The position numbers and the translations under genes are program-made. 64,000 bases of DNA from Chondrosia reniformis. Its lineage: Eukaryota > Porifera > Demospongiae > Chondrillida > Chondrillidae. Positions 22,860 through 36,969 of this stretch are shown piece after piece (position 1 is the stretch's first letter; every line of letters starts with the position of its first letter). Location of the stretch: positions 5,222,501 through 5,286,500 of the forward strand of contig OX359189.1 of NCBI GenBank assembly GCA_947172415.1, in the 5' to 3' direction. The notes beneath the pieces were generated by a model. The model was not told where the DNA came from, ran no database searches, and saw only the letters and a program-made list of their open reading frames with translations.

Positions 22860-23290
22860 CCTGCAATAGCAGCAAAGGCTTTTTTGAATGGTGGATATCT
22901 GTGACTTCCAGCTGAGAACATGGTCAATGGTCACCCCAAGATAATTGACTGAATTTGTCTTGGGGATAGTGGTACTATTCAGCTGAACATCAACTTTTTC
23001 CATTCCAAATCTAAGAGATTGTCCTCCAAGGATCATTAACTGAGTATGCTGAGCATTAAACATATATAAAAAATCGTAATGCAGACGATAAAAGGTTAAA
23101 ATGATTAGACTCTATCCAGGAGGTAAATTAATGTTAAGGTCACAATTTAGTGCATCAGCAACTTTACTTACATCCTTACTAGCAAAGTAAATAGTGACAT
23201 TATCAGTATACAAGTTTGTGGTGCACTTAGTGACCACACCTGGAAGGTCATTGATGTAGATTAGGAACAGCAACACTCACTGGAATGCAT
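22860..23290 (-). pseudogene. non-LTR reverse transcriptase, palm and C-terminal part (catalytic motif lost)
   Basis: The minus strand reads VLLFLIYINDLPGVV, then LYTDNVTIYF, where YADD is expected, then after stops FNAQHTQLMILGG and NSVNYLGVTIDHVLSWKSQI, the usual thumb-region block. The catalytic YADD has become YTDN, so the enzyme is dead. It lies upstream (in minus-strand order) of the N-terminal piece at 22.0-22.5 kb, so the two are from different insertions or a rearrangement. Confidence 0.8.
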
Positions 23291-24280
23291 GAGATACAAC
23301 CTTGTATAAAATACACAAAGAAATGCATATTTTACATATTCTTAAAACAGAAACAAAGCAATCACCTTATCAGATTACGAGTGAAGACACAGTAGACATT
23401 TCAAGTCTCCTGCTTTCTCTGGGACCGCTAGAAGCTCTGCAATTTGTAGGCCCCGCCTAGTAGAATGTATGTATTTGGTAATGTTTATTGAGGCAAGCCT
23501 GAGTGAGCCCCACACATACGAGTTGAAGGGTGATTTTATCTGTATGTTTGGTACGTCTTTCCATATACTTCTATTTAACAGTTGAAAATGGCTGCCTCTC
23601 GCAAATGGCTTGAATGTTCGCTGTGGAAAGCTTCAAATGCTTCAGCTTCAAACAACAGCATAATAAATGATGCCTTATCCAAGTAGGTCTTCCTGCTTCC
23701 AGTTATGAAGCCATTTAGGGTTTAGCTATGTAGACTACTTCAAATCGCCCCCCTCCCTGCACCCCACCTCCAATGTACATTCCCCTCCCTGCACCCCCAC
23801 CTCCAATTGACATTCCCCTCACTCCATCCCCTCCATCAATGCTATACTATAGCTAAGTATGCATCGATCACTCTCATATATACATCATAAATGTATCCAT
23901 TCTGTACAATGTATAATAATTACATAGTAATAAGAGTGGCAATAGCAGCTGCAATGCAATGGTAATCATGCATTTGCTCTCAGATGAGTAATTTTCCACC
24001 CATGTTATACTACAATAATTATGCATATAATACATGAGCATGATATAATAACAAATAGAGAGGACAAAAGAATGTCTGTACATGTTGCAGTTAGGTCAAA
24101 GGTTAATCCTAGGCCACCTCACGTTTCTGCTACCTCACACCTTTGCTGCTTTTGTAGCATGTCTATACCTATGATCACAGCCAGCCAGTTGCCTATAACT
24201 CACTCAGGTTCACCCCCATGATGATTATCATCTGCCTAGTTACATCATAGATACCGTACTCTCTAAGTAGGATTGGCCGG
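23290..24280. other. intergenic, with a C-rich tandem duplication
   Basis: At 23745-23825 a unit of about 38 bases (CCCTCCCTGCACCCC, CACCTCCAAT, then ACATTC) occurs twice and starts a third time. No gene is supported in the rest. Confidence 0.5.
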
Positions 24281-24740
24281 AAAAAAAGATGGCCGCCCTA
24301 TCTAATGTATTACCAATTAACACCTCATAAATCATCAACGAAGCGATTTTCGGTTATATTCGGTTATTTGCAGCCATTCATGCACTCTTTTCTAAATGCC
24401 AAAACGTCTTTCGACGCTCTACAGCGTTCAAAAAGCGGTTAATCAGGAATAGGCCCATTCCCGAAATTCATTTTTTCTTCTTTTGTCAAATGGACTAGCG
24501 CTAATATGCGAACCTATGCGGGCACGTACAAGTTATAAATCGTTATAAATGTTTCCGAACTAGGGAATAGACAGCCCTAAATCTGAATGCGCTCTACAGG
24601 AAACAGGTTAATTATGAAAAGCGAAATTTGTGGTCTTCTCGGCCGCCATTTTTAGATAAGAGATCATGTTTTCGGCATATTTCTCTTGTCTAAGACGTTA
24701 TATCGAGATTTTCGCCAAGAAAACTTTCAAATCAATTTAA
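24280..24740 (-). mobile_element. dispersed repeat X, copy 2 (longest)
   Basis: In reverse orientation it matches 61.8-62.06 kb, including CCAAACTAGGGAATAG-like and AGGCCCATTCCCGAAATTC words. Both ends have GGCCGCC/ATGGCCGCC words (24288 and 24646), suggesting short inverted termini. Confidence 0.55.
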
Positions 24741-24744
24741 AACA

Positions 24745-24960
24745 AGTAATATTAAGAAGAAAAAAGGGGGAATACAAGTAAATAAAAAACATTTACAAAA
24801 ATGATGTTAGAAGTAGGAATGGCAGTGTTCACTAATACATCTGCAAAAAGTATCGAGACAAGACAGTGATTATATGATAAGGCTAATCATACAGAAGTTG
24901 CATGTATACTGAAATTTAAGTAACTTAACCATACACTTCTGTGTTTGGGCGCACCATTAT
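24745..24960 (+). mobile_element. dispersed repeat Y, copy 1
   Basis: Shares GAAGTAGGAATGGCAGTG, GACAAGACAGTGAT, GGCTAATCATACAGAAGT and the ACTGAAATTTAAGTAACTTA end with copies at 35.8 kb and (reversed) 59.8 kb. SINE-sized, non-coding. Confidence 0.65.
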
Positions 24961-25544
24961 TATTATATGACTGACGTATGTGTGATCAAATATTCCCTAT
25001 CATTTCACCTATGTATGATGTAAGCACATACATATTATGATAACAACTATTCAGGGGTCTATGCATATAAGTGTATTTGTACCTCCTATGAATGGTACAA
25101 AATATTTGGCCAATTAATGACAAGCGTTTCATCATTATATATATGCATCATTGCGAAAATGTAGCTCTCCATTTAATTTTCTCCTTGCATCTAGTGGTTA
25201 ACAGTCAACCTGATCCTCTATCCTTTACACTAAATATGCAGTTTTATTGCAAGGTGCATACATCATGATATTAAAAAGGGTAATAAATGTAGAGAATTAA
25301 TGAGATGATGTCAGAATAATAAGTAAGTACATGATGGATCTGTTAATAATTATAAATTACAATATATTTTACTCATCATATTACAGTTTGATACCATATT
25401 CACTAGTTAAATTGGTCCACTTTCTTTGAAAGCCTGTATGTACAGGAGGAGGAATTACAATTACAATCAATTCGACAACCTGAATGTGTGTCTTTAAATT
25501 TAAGCTATCTATGTGCTGCATTTAATATAGTACATGATACTGTA

Positions 25545-25915
25545 TGTGTACAAATTTTCACGGGACGTATATTTCGTAAATGCCTGTGGATAAGGATTTT
25601 TGCGATTTTATTTTCGTGTGAAGCTCCTAGTGTACATGTGCCCGTGCTATCAACATCTGCAGCCGGAGAAATCAGACATTTGCCGAATGATCAGCCTTGC
25701 TACTGGCACTTTAGAGGAGAACTGCTATGGGCTCTAGATATGCCATTGTTTTATCTATACGTAAATACTTCTACCGTCTTAAAGTAATCCTTGTTTGTTT
25801 TTGCAGGCATTCTACATCACACGAGATATGTAGGCCTGGGAATTTTGGCATTTTTATTTTTACGAACCTGTGCTGATTCGTAAAAAATTAAATCCTGCGA
25901 AAAAATTTGTACACA
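25545..25915. mobile_element. MITE with TA-flanked inverted ends (about 371 bp)
   Basis: Terminal words TGTGTACAAATTTT and AAAATTTGTACACA are exact inverses, each flanked by TA (25543-25544, 25916-25917). Inner parts also pair loosely (TTTCGTAAATGCC with GGCATTTTTATTTTTACGAA). An open frame of 99 codons inside has no recognisable content. Confidence 0.65.
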
Positions 25916-26077
25916 TATAGTATGCATAGTTTTGGGTATATAGCATGTATGTACCACCACCCCTCAATGATCTAAAAGGATACAAGATGCATACATGACT
26001 GAATTGCTCAGATTTATGTAGATGTTTATCCAAATATATCAAATATTACAGACATTGAATATACTGTAAAACTATTT

Positions 26078-28951
26078 CTATTCTAAACTAGCACATACAC
26101 TCACAGAATCCCTTAAAAGCTGTTCAGAACTAGAGCTGACCTGCCCATTGATTGGTGTATCTCCTTTAATACTGCTTTGGCGACGTATGCTGTTCTGCCG
26201 GTGGATACTGGATCTGATTCTTCTAATGGAGTTTCTAAATGACTCCCTAAACCACGAATGATTAGAACCTTCCCTTTTAAAACCTCCTGATTCCTCATCG
26301 TAGTCTGATCCCTCCTCATCTTCCTCTCTTTTAACAAGGTGATCATGAAAGCTATTTAGCTTTTCAACTAGTTGTAAGAAGGCAGGTCGATCGTCTGCAT
26401 TGTGCTGCCAGCATTGAACCATAAGATTGTAGCTGGTAAGCAAAGAGAGGAAGGAAGAGAGTGAAAGTTAACAACTATTGCAATCTAAACTTTGAGGTGA
26501 GCTAACTGCAAGAACAACACTTGACCTCATACAAGTAGCTTACATATATGTGGGACATCTGTCTGGTCTTTCATTCCTGCCACCATGAATTACAAACTCA
26601 AATACTTCATGATTTGTTCTAGCTGGATAAGGTTGAAACCCTAGAGTATAGATCTCCCATAAAGTGACTCCAAATGCCCTAAATCAAATGTAAATAAGTA
26701 TCTCAATGAGAGACTTCAAATTTAAGAGATAATTCAACTTACCACACATCTGATTTTGAGGTGAACAAGCCTTCTTGTAATGATTCTGGAGGCATCCAAC
26801 GTACAGGTAATAGGCCTTGGCCTTCCTTTCTGTAGTACTCATGACTAAAAATATACAACAAATGGTTGATGGGATAATTACACAGTATAAAACAAAGTGT
26901 GGAGTGCAAGAGCATGTAACATTATATTCTCACCTGTATAAATCCTTAGCAAGGCCAAAATCTAAACAAAGGAAGAAATTAATGTACGTAAATCTACTAC
27001 TTTAAATGGCTGAAAAAAATTCTAAAGAATAACATTATGAAGATTGAGACTATGTTGAGTGCATACCTCCAATTTTGACAACTCTGTTAGTTGATTTACT
27101 AGATACCAGACAGTTACGTGCGGCCAAGTCCCTACAAAATATCAAAACTAATGCTAAAAATAAATAAGTTTGATTCAGAGGAATGTCTATCAAATTCACA
27201 AGCATGGACACACACAATACTGAACAAGTGGGAGGTTCACCTGTGGATAAATTTTAATGCTTCTAAATATTTGCCACCCTTTGCTACATCCAATGATATC
27301 TTTGCAAGCTCTAGTGGGGTCAGGAGCTGTGAACCCTAGATAATAAGTTGATAAATAAGTACATAAATAATAATATATAAGTAAGTATGTAAATAAATAG
27401 ATAGGTAAATAGTAATAAGTTGGCTATCTAGATTAACAACATGTCACACATGCAATGCCTATTTATACACCCGTGTGTTCATAAGCAGATGAAGCATGTT
27501 TTCATTCAAAGCCAAATGTCCACAATATCAGAAAAGGTAAGCAAAAGTGAAACCAACTCACCCCTTCCCTTCTTGCACCTTTTAGAAAATCTATCAGGCT
27601 ACCCCCCTCCATCAGCTCAAGGATGATAAAGGTAGGGACATTGTTCAAGCATACACCAATTACTTTGAGGATATTCTCATGATTGAAGTGGCTACACAAA
27701 TTAGAGTTACAATTAATTTAAGTAGTACCTTAAGAATGCACTTAATAACAAATCACAATGTTTTGACCAAAGTGTTTGTATATGAGCTGGAGATGTGTGT
27801 ACACTCAAGGTTTACTTTCCTATTCTACTGCATATTTGAGCTCCTATGGTATGGTCTTGCATGTGATTAATTATAATGTGCATGCTCCTGTAAAAACTGT
27901 AAAACCAGTCTATCTCTTTGTTGCAGATGTATATGCATGTATGTTTCCAAGCTGTATGTACCTCATTATTATAGCTTCTGACAAAAATGAACGCTGCTGT
28001 TCTTCAGTGAAGTCTTTATGCAATACCTATAAAGTGAAAGATATTAGTGACTAAAACAGGATTCAGTGTCAGATGTAAAAATATCATTTGTTCTTGCAGC
28101 AGCTTGACATGACTTATGTTGTTAAGCACTATATTACAGCTCTATATGCACTAGAAGTGAGTACCTAAAAGACATTAGCCTAATGTATTAAATTAATGTT
28201 CCTAAGCAATGGAGAAGAGAAGGAGAAGGAGAAACCTCTTGTATCTTCATCCAAAGCTCTTACAAGGTTGAGTTCCCTATAGGCCTATTATTCTTAGATG
28301 CCCCTTGAGCTAGCAAATGGTCTAATCATTAGTCTGTAGGTTTACAGTCAGACAAGTATATGAATCATTTACGAGGCAGGCGAATGACTTAACTACACCC
28401 ACCTTGATGGCTACTGGTATACTAGGTTCATCACCAACAGCCACAGATCCCTTGTAAACCTCCCCAAATGCACCTTCACCTAAATGACTGAAACATAGAA
28501 GGCACAGCAATGCTAAAAGTGCAGACATGCATAAGTACGTACATTTATTGCATTTTCTCAATACTGGCCATATGACCAACCATTTAACAGCATATACATA
28601 CAGCATGTACATTTGCTTGGAGGATTGACCCAGTGTTATCTGAGGAGCAGATTTTTAAATGCTAATGACTGGCTGCATATAAATATAGACCATACAAATG
28701 ATACTAGCTTTTATTTGGACTTTAGTTCAGAAAAAGGTACACAGATAAGAATAACGTGAGCATACAATATCAGTTTCTTTGTTACCAAACATAACGTTTC
28801 TACCATTCAATGCAATAAAAGGGAAGTAAGAGCTTATGGGTATTGCTACAGCCTTTTCATTCATCCATACCTCTCCAAAGTTATCTGCTCTCTTGGTATC
28901 TTTTCCAATCTGTCTAGATCATCTTTGTTGTACACATAGTCCTGTCTTGAT
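26078..28951 (-). other. ROS1-like tyrosine kinase domain and C-terminal tail
   Basis: In order: glycine loop [13 protein letters not shown] (exon 28487), VAIK lysine (end of the same exon), LSEAIIM helix C (28026), hinge ILELMEGG (27691), catalytic loop HRDLAARN (27335/27131), [10 protein letters not shown] (26961), activation loop [15 protein letters not shown] with tandem Tyr (26844), [13 protein letters not shown] (26844/26678), and the NLMVQCW lobe (26432). All catalytic residues are present, so it should be active. The usual APE is PPE (WMPPES). The tail has an acidic patch ([13 protein letters not shown]), then a basic Ser-rich stretch with RRIRSS and RRQSSIK, resembling basophilic-kinase or 14-3-3 sites. 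Confidence 0.92.
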
Positions 28952-31900
28952 CTGTGTATATACATTTGTACACACAATATAAAACAGCTTAACCACATGT
29001 GCACGTGTATCCTTACATACGTATTAATGAACAGAAATGCATGTGTGACAACGAGGAGACCTGACAACCAAACAATACTCTCTTGATCAATGAAGATAAA
29101 CCACCAGAAGCAGGCTACCTTGTTAGCTTTGCTGAGATTTGTACAATAAAATTCACATACAAACCTGTAGTCATCTCTGTTGAACTTGAGCACTCTGAGT
29201 CTCTGCAAATCTTCATCATAATTTCTGTTTAGCATATACACTGCTATGGGAATCTTGCGATTGTAGCTACGCCACCACACACAGCAACAGCCTGGAGTGG
29301 GGAGAAGCAGAAGAGGAGAGTTGATTAGCACGTAGGAACACATTGGCCATCATTACATTTGAGGGCAAACTCACAAAGAATGACGCAAAAGGAAACCAAG
29401 AGGACAATCACAAGAGCTGCTAGGCCACCTGCAATACCAGCAATAATAGCTGGTGGAAGGGTCGTATCTGCTGTTGTATCCGTTTCCATAGCAATATATA
29501 TTAAAGAATTGCTGCGAAGAGATAATCCTTTCATATTCCTAAGAGCTACTGATACATTATACATGCTTCCATTTGAGAGGTCATTGTGGGCCAACAAACT
29601 AATCCGTTCATTGCCATCATAAGGTAAACATCTGTTTTCCTCTGGTCCATTGGGTAATCTATAGTGTGTTAGACATTTAAACTAAAGTAACCACACAGAA
29701 AAGCATAATACACTACAGTTACAGTTAGGCCATACTTTACTAAACATACAAGACAATTGCGCACTTTATGTAACACCATAAGCCAAATACTACATACGTA
29801 CGTATGTGTAATATACTAACATACAGTTAAATGTCAAGGAGAACCATCTAAAAGATACATTAAATGCAGTTTGAAGAATCCGTACTATATATAAACACCA
29901 ATGTACAAGATAGCTTCAGCTTACAAAAAATAAAAGACGCAATATTCTGTGATTGGGGCACCATTGTCTTCAAGTGACTCAGTAAACACAAGGTTATTTC
30001 CCTCAATTCCAACCACAGGCTTAGATGGAATTCCAGCTACAATCAGGAGGAGAAAGTAATGATCAAAATGCTTCAAATATTACATGAGAAAGGAAACCTA
30101 AATGCATGACAACCATAGTTTTGAAGTATGGTGTTTTAAAGTATTCATAAAAATTGCTAATATGTTTGACATCTGTGTATAACACAGTTAACTACACACA
30201 TATGTACAAATGTATAACAGATAGGTACGTAGAGTGACAGACTCAACCCACTGCTTAATTGGTACATATCATTGTGAGGTAAAAGACTACAGCAGTCTGT
30301 GCACAAATTGGGAATCACACCCACAGTAGGCTAACAGTGCTCTAATGAACTTTCACTGCCCAATAATGTTCTCTCTATGATCAATTGAGATGCAGCAACA
30401 AAGCCAATGTAATAAATCCATCCCATTTATGTGTGCACCGTAGAGGTTAAAAAACAGAAAATGTAGGAACAGGAAGCATACGTAGTCACTCGTTCACAAT
30501 AAAAACTGTTTGTAGAAAGGTTAAAACACCCACTTTATGGAACAAATTCCTAATACTATTACTGTTAAACAATGTGGTATGATTTGTACTTACGTTCAGT
30601 GGTAACATTGGTGCTGACTCCCGATGCTGAATGAGGGTTACCACCCAACATCTCATAGCTACCAAGCAACCTGAAGTAGTAGTTTGTATTGGGTTCTAGA
30701 CTAGTTACGTTGAAGGATATGTCGCCAACATTATAATCAGTCATAGTACCACTAACAATCTTCCACATCTATAAGGGAGAAATGTTAGAGATGTTACTAC
30801 ACTCATCTATGCTTTACGTTGTGCACAAACTGAATTAGAACTTTATAAAAAAGCAATTAATTGAAATTAAGACATAAAATTAAGTCTCTTACATAATTAA
30901 TAAGAGAAATACCATAGGGATTTACTAAGAAGTAACATGTGTACTAATATAAAGATGATATATGAAGTTTATTGAGCAACAGCAACATTAAATCTTTGGA
31001 ATGGAACGTTTCAACCCGTAGGTCTTCATCAGCAATATGTTGCTCAATAAACTTCATATATCATCATGATCGCAACAAATAAACCCTATCACTTAATATA
31101 AATATATACACTTATATATACTGTACATAAAGCTTACTATAAGAGAGTATACTGCAAATAAACAACAAAGTTTGTATTACAATTCCCTTACAACTATATG
31201 TGGGATATATTGAATATAGAGATGTCTAGACTAACTTCATCGTCCTGTCTCTGCTGGAGCATTACACTCTGTATCATTAAGTGTGTGGTACTGAATGTGG
31301 CCATGAGTGATACTGATGTGCTTGTCCGATTACTGGGTCTTAACGTAGGAGGCGGAGGCCAGGTAGTACCACTTCTAGTGTCTGAGAGTCCAATATGTAA
31401 ACTGTTGTATGCAGCAACCTAATTTGGTGACAGAAAATGAATACACTAAATACACAGGACAGACATGCACATCACATCCAAGATATTTAAAATATAACAA
31501 ATGTTGTAAAAGGATAAGCAATAACAATGGACCACATTATTGAACTTGACAGGCTAGTAATGATAACTTCCAAACAGTAAACAATACTAAATGACAGTCT
31601 GATAGGCATTCATGTACAAACATTCTTACAAACTAAATACAAAATTACAATAATACTTACTGTGACTTCATACTCAGTGCCTGCCTGCAAATTTTTAATA
31701 ATTGTAGTTGTTTTACCAGTAACATTTCGGACCTCTTTACCATCAACTACAATGTTGTAGGTGTCTTGAAAGTTATTAGAAAATGTTTCAGCAGGTCGCT
31801 GCCATGTTACTTGCAATCCATCAGTTCCATATGAGACAACTGACAAATCTCTTGGTTTCTCAGGTACTACGGAAAGGAGAGGCAATCATATGAACTGGTT

Positions 31901-34900
31901 AGGTTGGAATACAGTATAACTGAGACATCAATTGTGAGGGAGCAGGCAAGAGGGACATGCAGATAATACTAGTAGTTTGTTATAGTACAAGCAATCACAG
32001 ATCCATTTAAAATACATCATTTCACAAAATCTTCACTTTCCCATTGCTACAATTACATATGCGAACAGGCGTTAAGTCTGTTTGGGCAGCTTATTACTAA
32101 TATACGTAGTAATCTTCACAAATATCTAAACAAGGGTATCAATGAATTAGAATAGGATTGGCCAGGTATATCTAGGCATTCGGTTTATTTGCTACCAAAC
32201 TAATACAATCATTGAAAGGAATCATCCTTTGATCTCTTCTGAGCATGTAAATATTGCGTTTTTGGTTTTAACTTCTTGTTGTCAGTCAATTCAACCAAGG
32301 GAGTCTTCTTCATTAACTGTGTGTTGAGACATCCAAAAGAGATTAAAAAATGATTCCTTAAAAGATAGGTTGGATGTATTCAGAAGAAACTGTATCATAT
32401 CAAACGAATGTACGTAATACGTACATGCACAATACTGGAAAAATAACAAATTAGCGCCTTTTGCTTAATAAAGTACTTAGCTAGCTTGAAACACTTGAGA
32501 GTACCTATGTAAATATGGCAATAGCACTTTGGTCTAACACAGTACAAGTAGACAACCTTGGAAACACAAAGTCTCCCTCTTCATTCATTGTACTATTTAT
32601 TCCATTGGTATGAAAGATATACACTATTCAATTTGCAATATTTACCCATGCTCGCATTATATCATTATATCATGCGCATACCTCCTTCTAAAGTAACAAA
32701 TGTCTTATTAGGTCCAAACAGATTGCCCCCTAGGAGACTAAGTGGTGTGTAAACATTCACTCCAGAAACTTGAACAGCATATTCAGTGACTGGAACTAGG
32801 ACATCCATATCCAACGTTAGAGTAGTGGAGAATCCGGCATTTATCTAATTATAGGTGACAAAGAAGGGAAGGTTATTGATGTCATTTAAGTTGCAATACG
32901 TATGTACACATATATATATTCATAAATGTGAAGGTCAGCAATACATGGTGAAACATCAAATACACACTGCACTGCATATTCTATCTAAACACCAATATTA
33001 CACCAAGTGAGTGTACATATATAAAATAATACAATTAAGCTAACTATATACAAACAGATATACTAACAGATGTAAGCAATGTATTGTATTGCCTACTAAC
33101 ATCTATCACATAGTCAGGTGTATAAAGTCGCACTGTGTATAGAACCGGAGCAAGGGAAACTACTTCACTGTCACATTCAGGTGGGAGAACAGCAGCATTC
33201 CAGCTAAGCTGTGCAGTTTTATCAGCTACTGCTGATGCTGTGACGGTAGGCTGCTGAGCTTGTGGTGGATATAGACACATTTCTCCTGAAATCAGACACA
33301 AACAGAGTTCAAATAGCACACTGTGTTTAAACTAATATTTGGTGATGTACAAGCATTGCTAATAGGATATTATGCCTCATTAGCACCAAGCTACTCCAGT
33401 CGACAGAGAAAACAGAAACAGCACTCCCTCGTGTAGTACTCACTGGGAAGTGGTTGGCTGGCTGGACCAGAAACGACCACTTGATCACCTGGTGTTGTAC
33501 TTGTGAGATTTAAGACGTTAGCAGTGTCATTTTTCAATACATAATATATCACATTTGAATTTCCTAATATCCAATATACTGTGCTGTCATCAACTGCAAT
33601 AGAGGTTGGGGGTAGCCCTAAGAGAGGTATATAAAAATGTTAACTGCCATAAGGCATATACGTATATAGGTATCGGTTAAACTTTATAATAGATAATTTG
33701 TATAATCAGAGAGTGAAGTAAAATCTTTACCCATTGCTGGACTTTGCACTTCAGTAACACAGTTATTAAGATCTGTCAAGGGACATGACAATATGGCGGC
33801 AGGTGAAGACTGTCCTATCCAAATACGCTGAGGTTCAACAGTTGAATCCACAGCTAGGGCTGAGGTCAATCCTGTTGGTGCGACTCTCTTTCTTCTGCGA
33901 CTGCTTCCTCCAATTACAGAATGTTTATAGGAAACTAAATCCAACTTCTCCAGTTGCATAGACCTCACAAAGTACAGATTCCTAGGTAAACAAGATTAAA
34001 GTGACAGCACACAAGCATACAATTTGTGCTGTGTACATAGCAACAGAATTAACATATAAGGAAGAGGTGAATTATTATTTCTGCTTACCCATTGAAAGGT
34101 GATAAGCTAGTGCCAGTTATGTTGGAGTTCCATCTTCCATTGAAAACGTTTATGAAATCACTATCTGAGTATTCAGCAGACAACCTGTAGATGGCTATTG
34201 AGCCACTGTCACTTAGAGTGATGTAAAGAACCTGAGCTATCCAATCCAATGAAAGTGATTCAGCAGTCATCCCACTTGGTAGGTCTTTGCTCCAAACAGT
34301 TACACCATCAGGGTAAGTCAGTTTGACTAACGAGTTATCTAAAATTCCATATAATGCATTTCGCTTGACATCAAATGCAACAGGGCTGGCTAGCTCCATC
34401 TGCATAAGTGTGCCATCTGGGGTAACCCTGGACACCTGGCTACCAACTAACAGCACTTCAAGTGGACTTGGAGTTGCTAAAAAACAAACATACTTAGAAT
34501 AAACAATTGCTGAATATGACATTGTTGTGTTAGAGGATTCAAAATAAATCGATTTAGTTTGTGGTCCTCAGATCCTCCATCATGTGTCTCAGAGGGACCA
34601 GATCAAGGAACACCCCTCCACCTACAAAGATGTCTCACCTGACGTGATACTGCAGGAATGCAGGATCACTGTTGAGTCCTGATCCTCCACTCCTATGTAC
34701 ATTCTATCATTAACTATGCCTCATACTGTTATTTATTTGCTTGACCTAATTAGTGTGTCTATTCCACTTACTATTATCCTTTTAGTATAATATCATGATG
34801 AAAAAAAAATAGTTTGTGGCATGCCCTATCTCTCTTACTCTCTAACTGGTCAATCAAACTTGTTACCAGGTAAGTATGTACTGTAGATAGGTATACACAC

Positions 34901-36850
34901 AAGTGTGCACACTGTGTTTAGTAGCAGCTTTTAAGCTGTACGGTGTGTGCGATAGTCCACAGTAACATTTGTATACACAAATAGGTAGCCTGTGGGCACA
35001 AGTACAGTACTTAATCCTAACTGACTGACCTTGAACTGTAAAGTTAACAATGTCACTTTTGGGTGATGAACCAACTTGGTTAATAGCTTCTACCTACAAT
35101 GTGTACACAACGATAAGATACATACACACTTTTGAATATGTCCAAAGATTGTACAGTATATTTTACATCTAAAAAGCAGAAAGGAAGCAGTAAAGTCAGC
35201 GGTGTGTGACTTGAGACCTCATCGGTGGTTCCTAGAGTAAAGTTTCTAAAGGTAGGGCAATGTACTTTGTACTTTCATCATAGAAGAAAATGGTGAGTGT
35301 TCCCAAACATTTTAATCTACGTATCTACGTATACGTATACGTACACCTATCATTGATTTTGAAATCAAGATGCTTACTTGAACAGAATATGTGGCTCCAT
35401 AGGTAAACTCATCAGAGTTCAGTAGCACACTTGTCCTACCATCAGTCACAGACAAATTAAACTGTGGTGGAGTAACAAAATATGACATCAATAAAATGTA
35501 ACAAAAACATAAATGTATAAAACTGGCCAACTTGTGATACATCATTCAGCTGCATGTCCAATAATACCCAATAGACAAGGCATGACAGGTACTGTACATA
35601 CAGCAATTAGTCAGTTGGCATGTAATAAACACACAACATTATGTAGATTATTTAAAATTGTGTTAAACAATCTGAATATTGCTTTTCTAGCATTCACTAA
35701 TAACACTCCTCCATGATGCTAGTGCTCTATCTCATACTTGCTATCAGATTTTGGTACATTAAATTATATGGTACATTCTATAGTAAAAACATTCAGAGTA
35801 GGGATAGCAGTACTGCAACAGTAAGTAAGTAGCACATTTAGAAAAAAAGAGACAAGACAGGGATCATGTGATAAGGCTATCCATACAGAAGTGGCATACT
35901 TAAATTGTAAGGGACTTAACCACACATTTCTTCTATGTGTCCATGGACTGAAACATTCTATTAATTATGAACTGTGAATTGCTACGGATAAGCTCAATGA
36001 TTGCCAATAGACATAACCCGTAATATATTAAATAGGTCAGTCATGTTTTTTCAAGCCATCTACTGGGAGAGTACATACGGAAAATTACTTACATCGTCTG
36101 CAGAGTTACTAGTAAAAGTTAATAAATATGATTGCAGTTCTCCTCGCAGCTCTTCCACTGAGAGTGGTGACCATGACACAACAACTGACACATTATCGGA
36201 ACCTCTGGTTGCTTTGTACACCAGCACATTAACATCACGGACTTGGACAAGAGGAGCTACAGAAAGAAGGTATTACTTATGTACATTGACAGTAAATATA
36301 CTGGTATATACCTACATACTTACTTAATACTAGCAGCACTTTAACACCAATAACAACTAAAAGCAATGCACATTATAACTATTTTGTTTGTGTAACTAAC
36401 CAGTTGTAGAAGATCTAAACTGAAAGTTAACACTTTCAGAAGCTCCCCACAAAGACACTGCCTTTAGAGTGACATTTACAAGAACATAAGCCTGTCCAGG
36501 AATAGTCAGAGAACGATTGGGGGTCTACAAGGGAGAATCACATAGAGAGATTGATTACCATCACACCTTGCAGTTGGAATTGTATACTTTTACTACATAT
36601 TATGAATATGACTAATTAATCTACTGTCATTCCTAGCTAATATGAAATAATTGATGCCAGATCTACCGTTATTTACAGCAACCCTTTGAAAGACACACAA
36701 CTATACACACTACATACAGCTGAAATTTTACAGATTATCTATCAATAGTATCGAAAATCATTTGAGTGTATTATGCTAAACCAGCCAAGGTACCAAGGGC
36801 TCATCTTGGCTGGGGGACCAAAGTCCTATTCAGGTGTGTTAACATGTACT

Positions 36851-36897
<47 letters not shown>

Positions 36898-36926
36898 ACA
36901 CACACACACACACACAGACACACACA

Positions 36927-36969
<43 letters not shown>

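Noticed and set aside
25488-25787. 99-codon plus-strand ORF
   Set aside because: It lies mostly within a MITE and has no protein-like features.
33061-33100. Extended end of the ROS1 exon at 33285 ([12 protein letters not shown])
   Set aside because: Both possible donors are in phase; the GAT/GTTAGT donor at 33101 was preferred because the following exon already supplies the next FN3 strand, but the longer form cannot be excluded.
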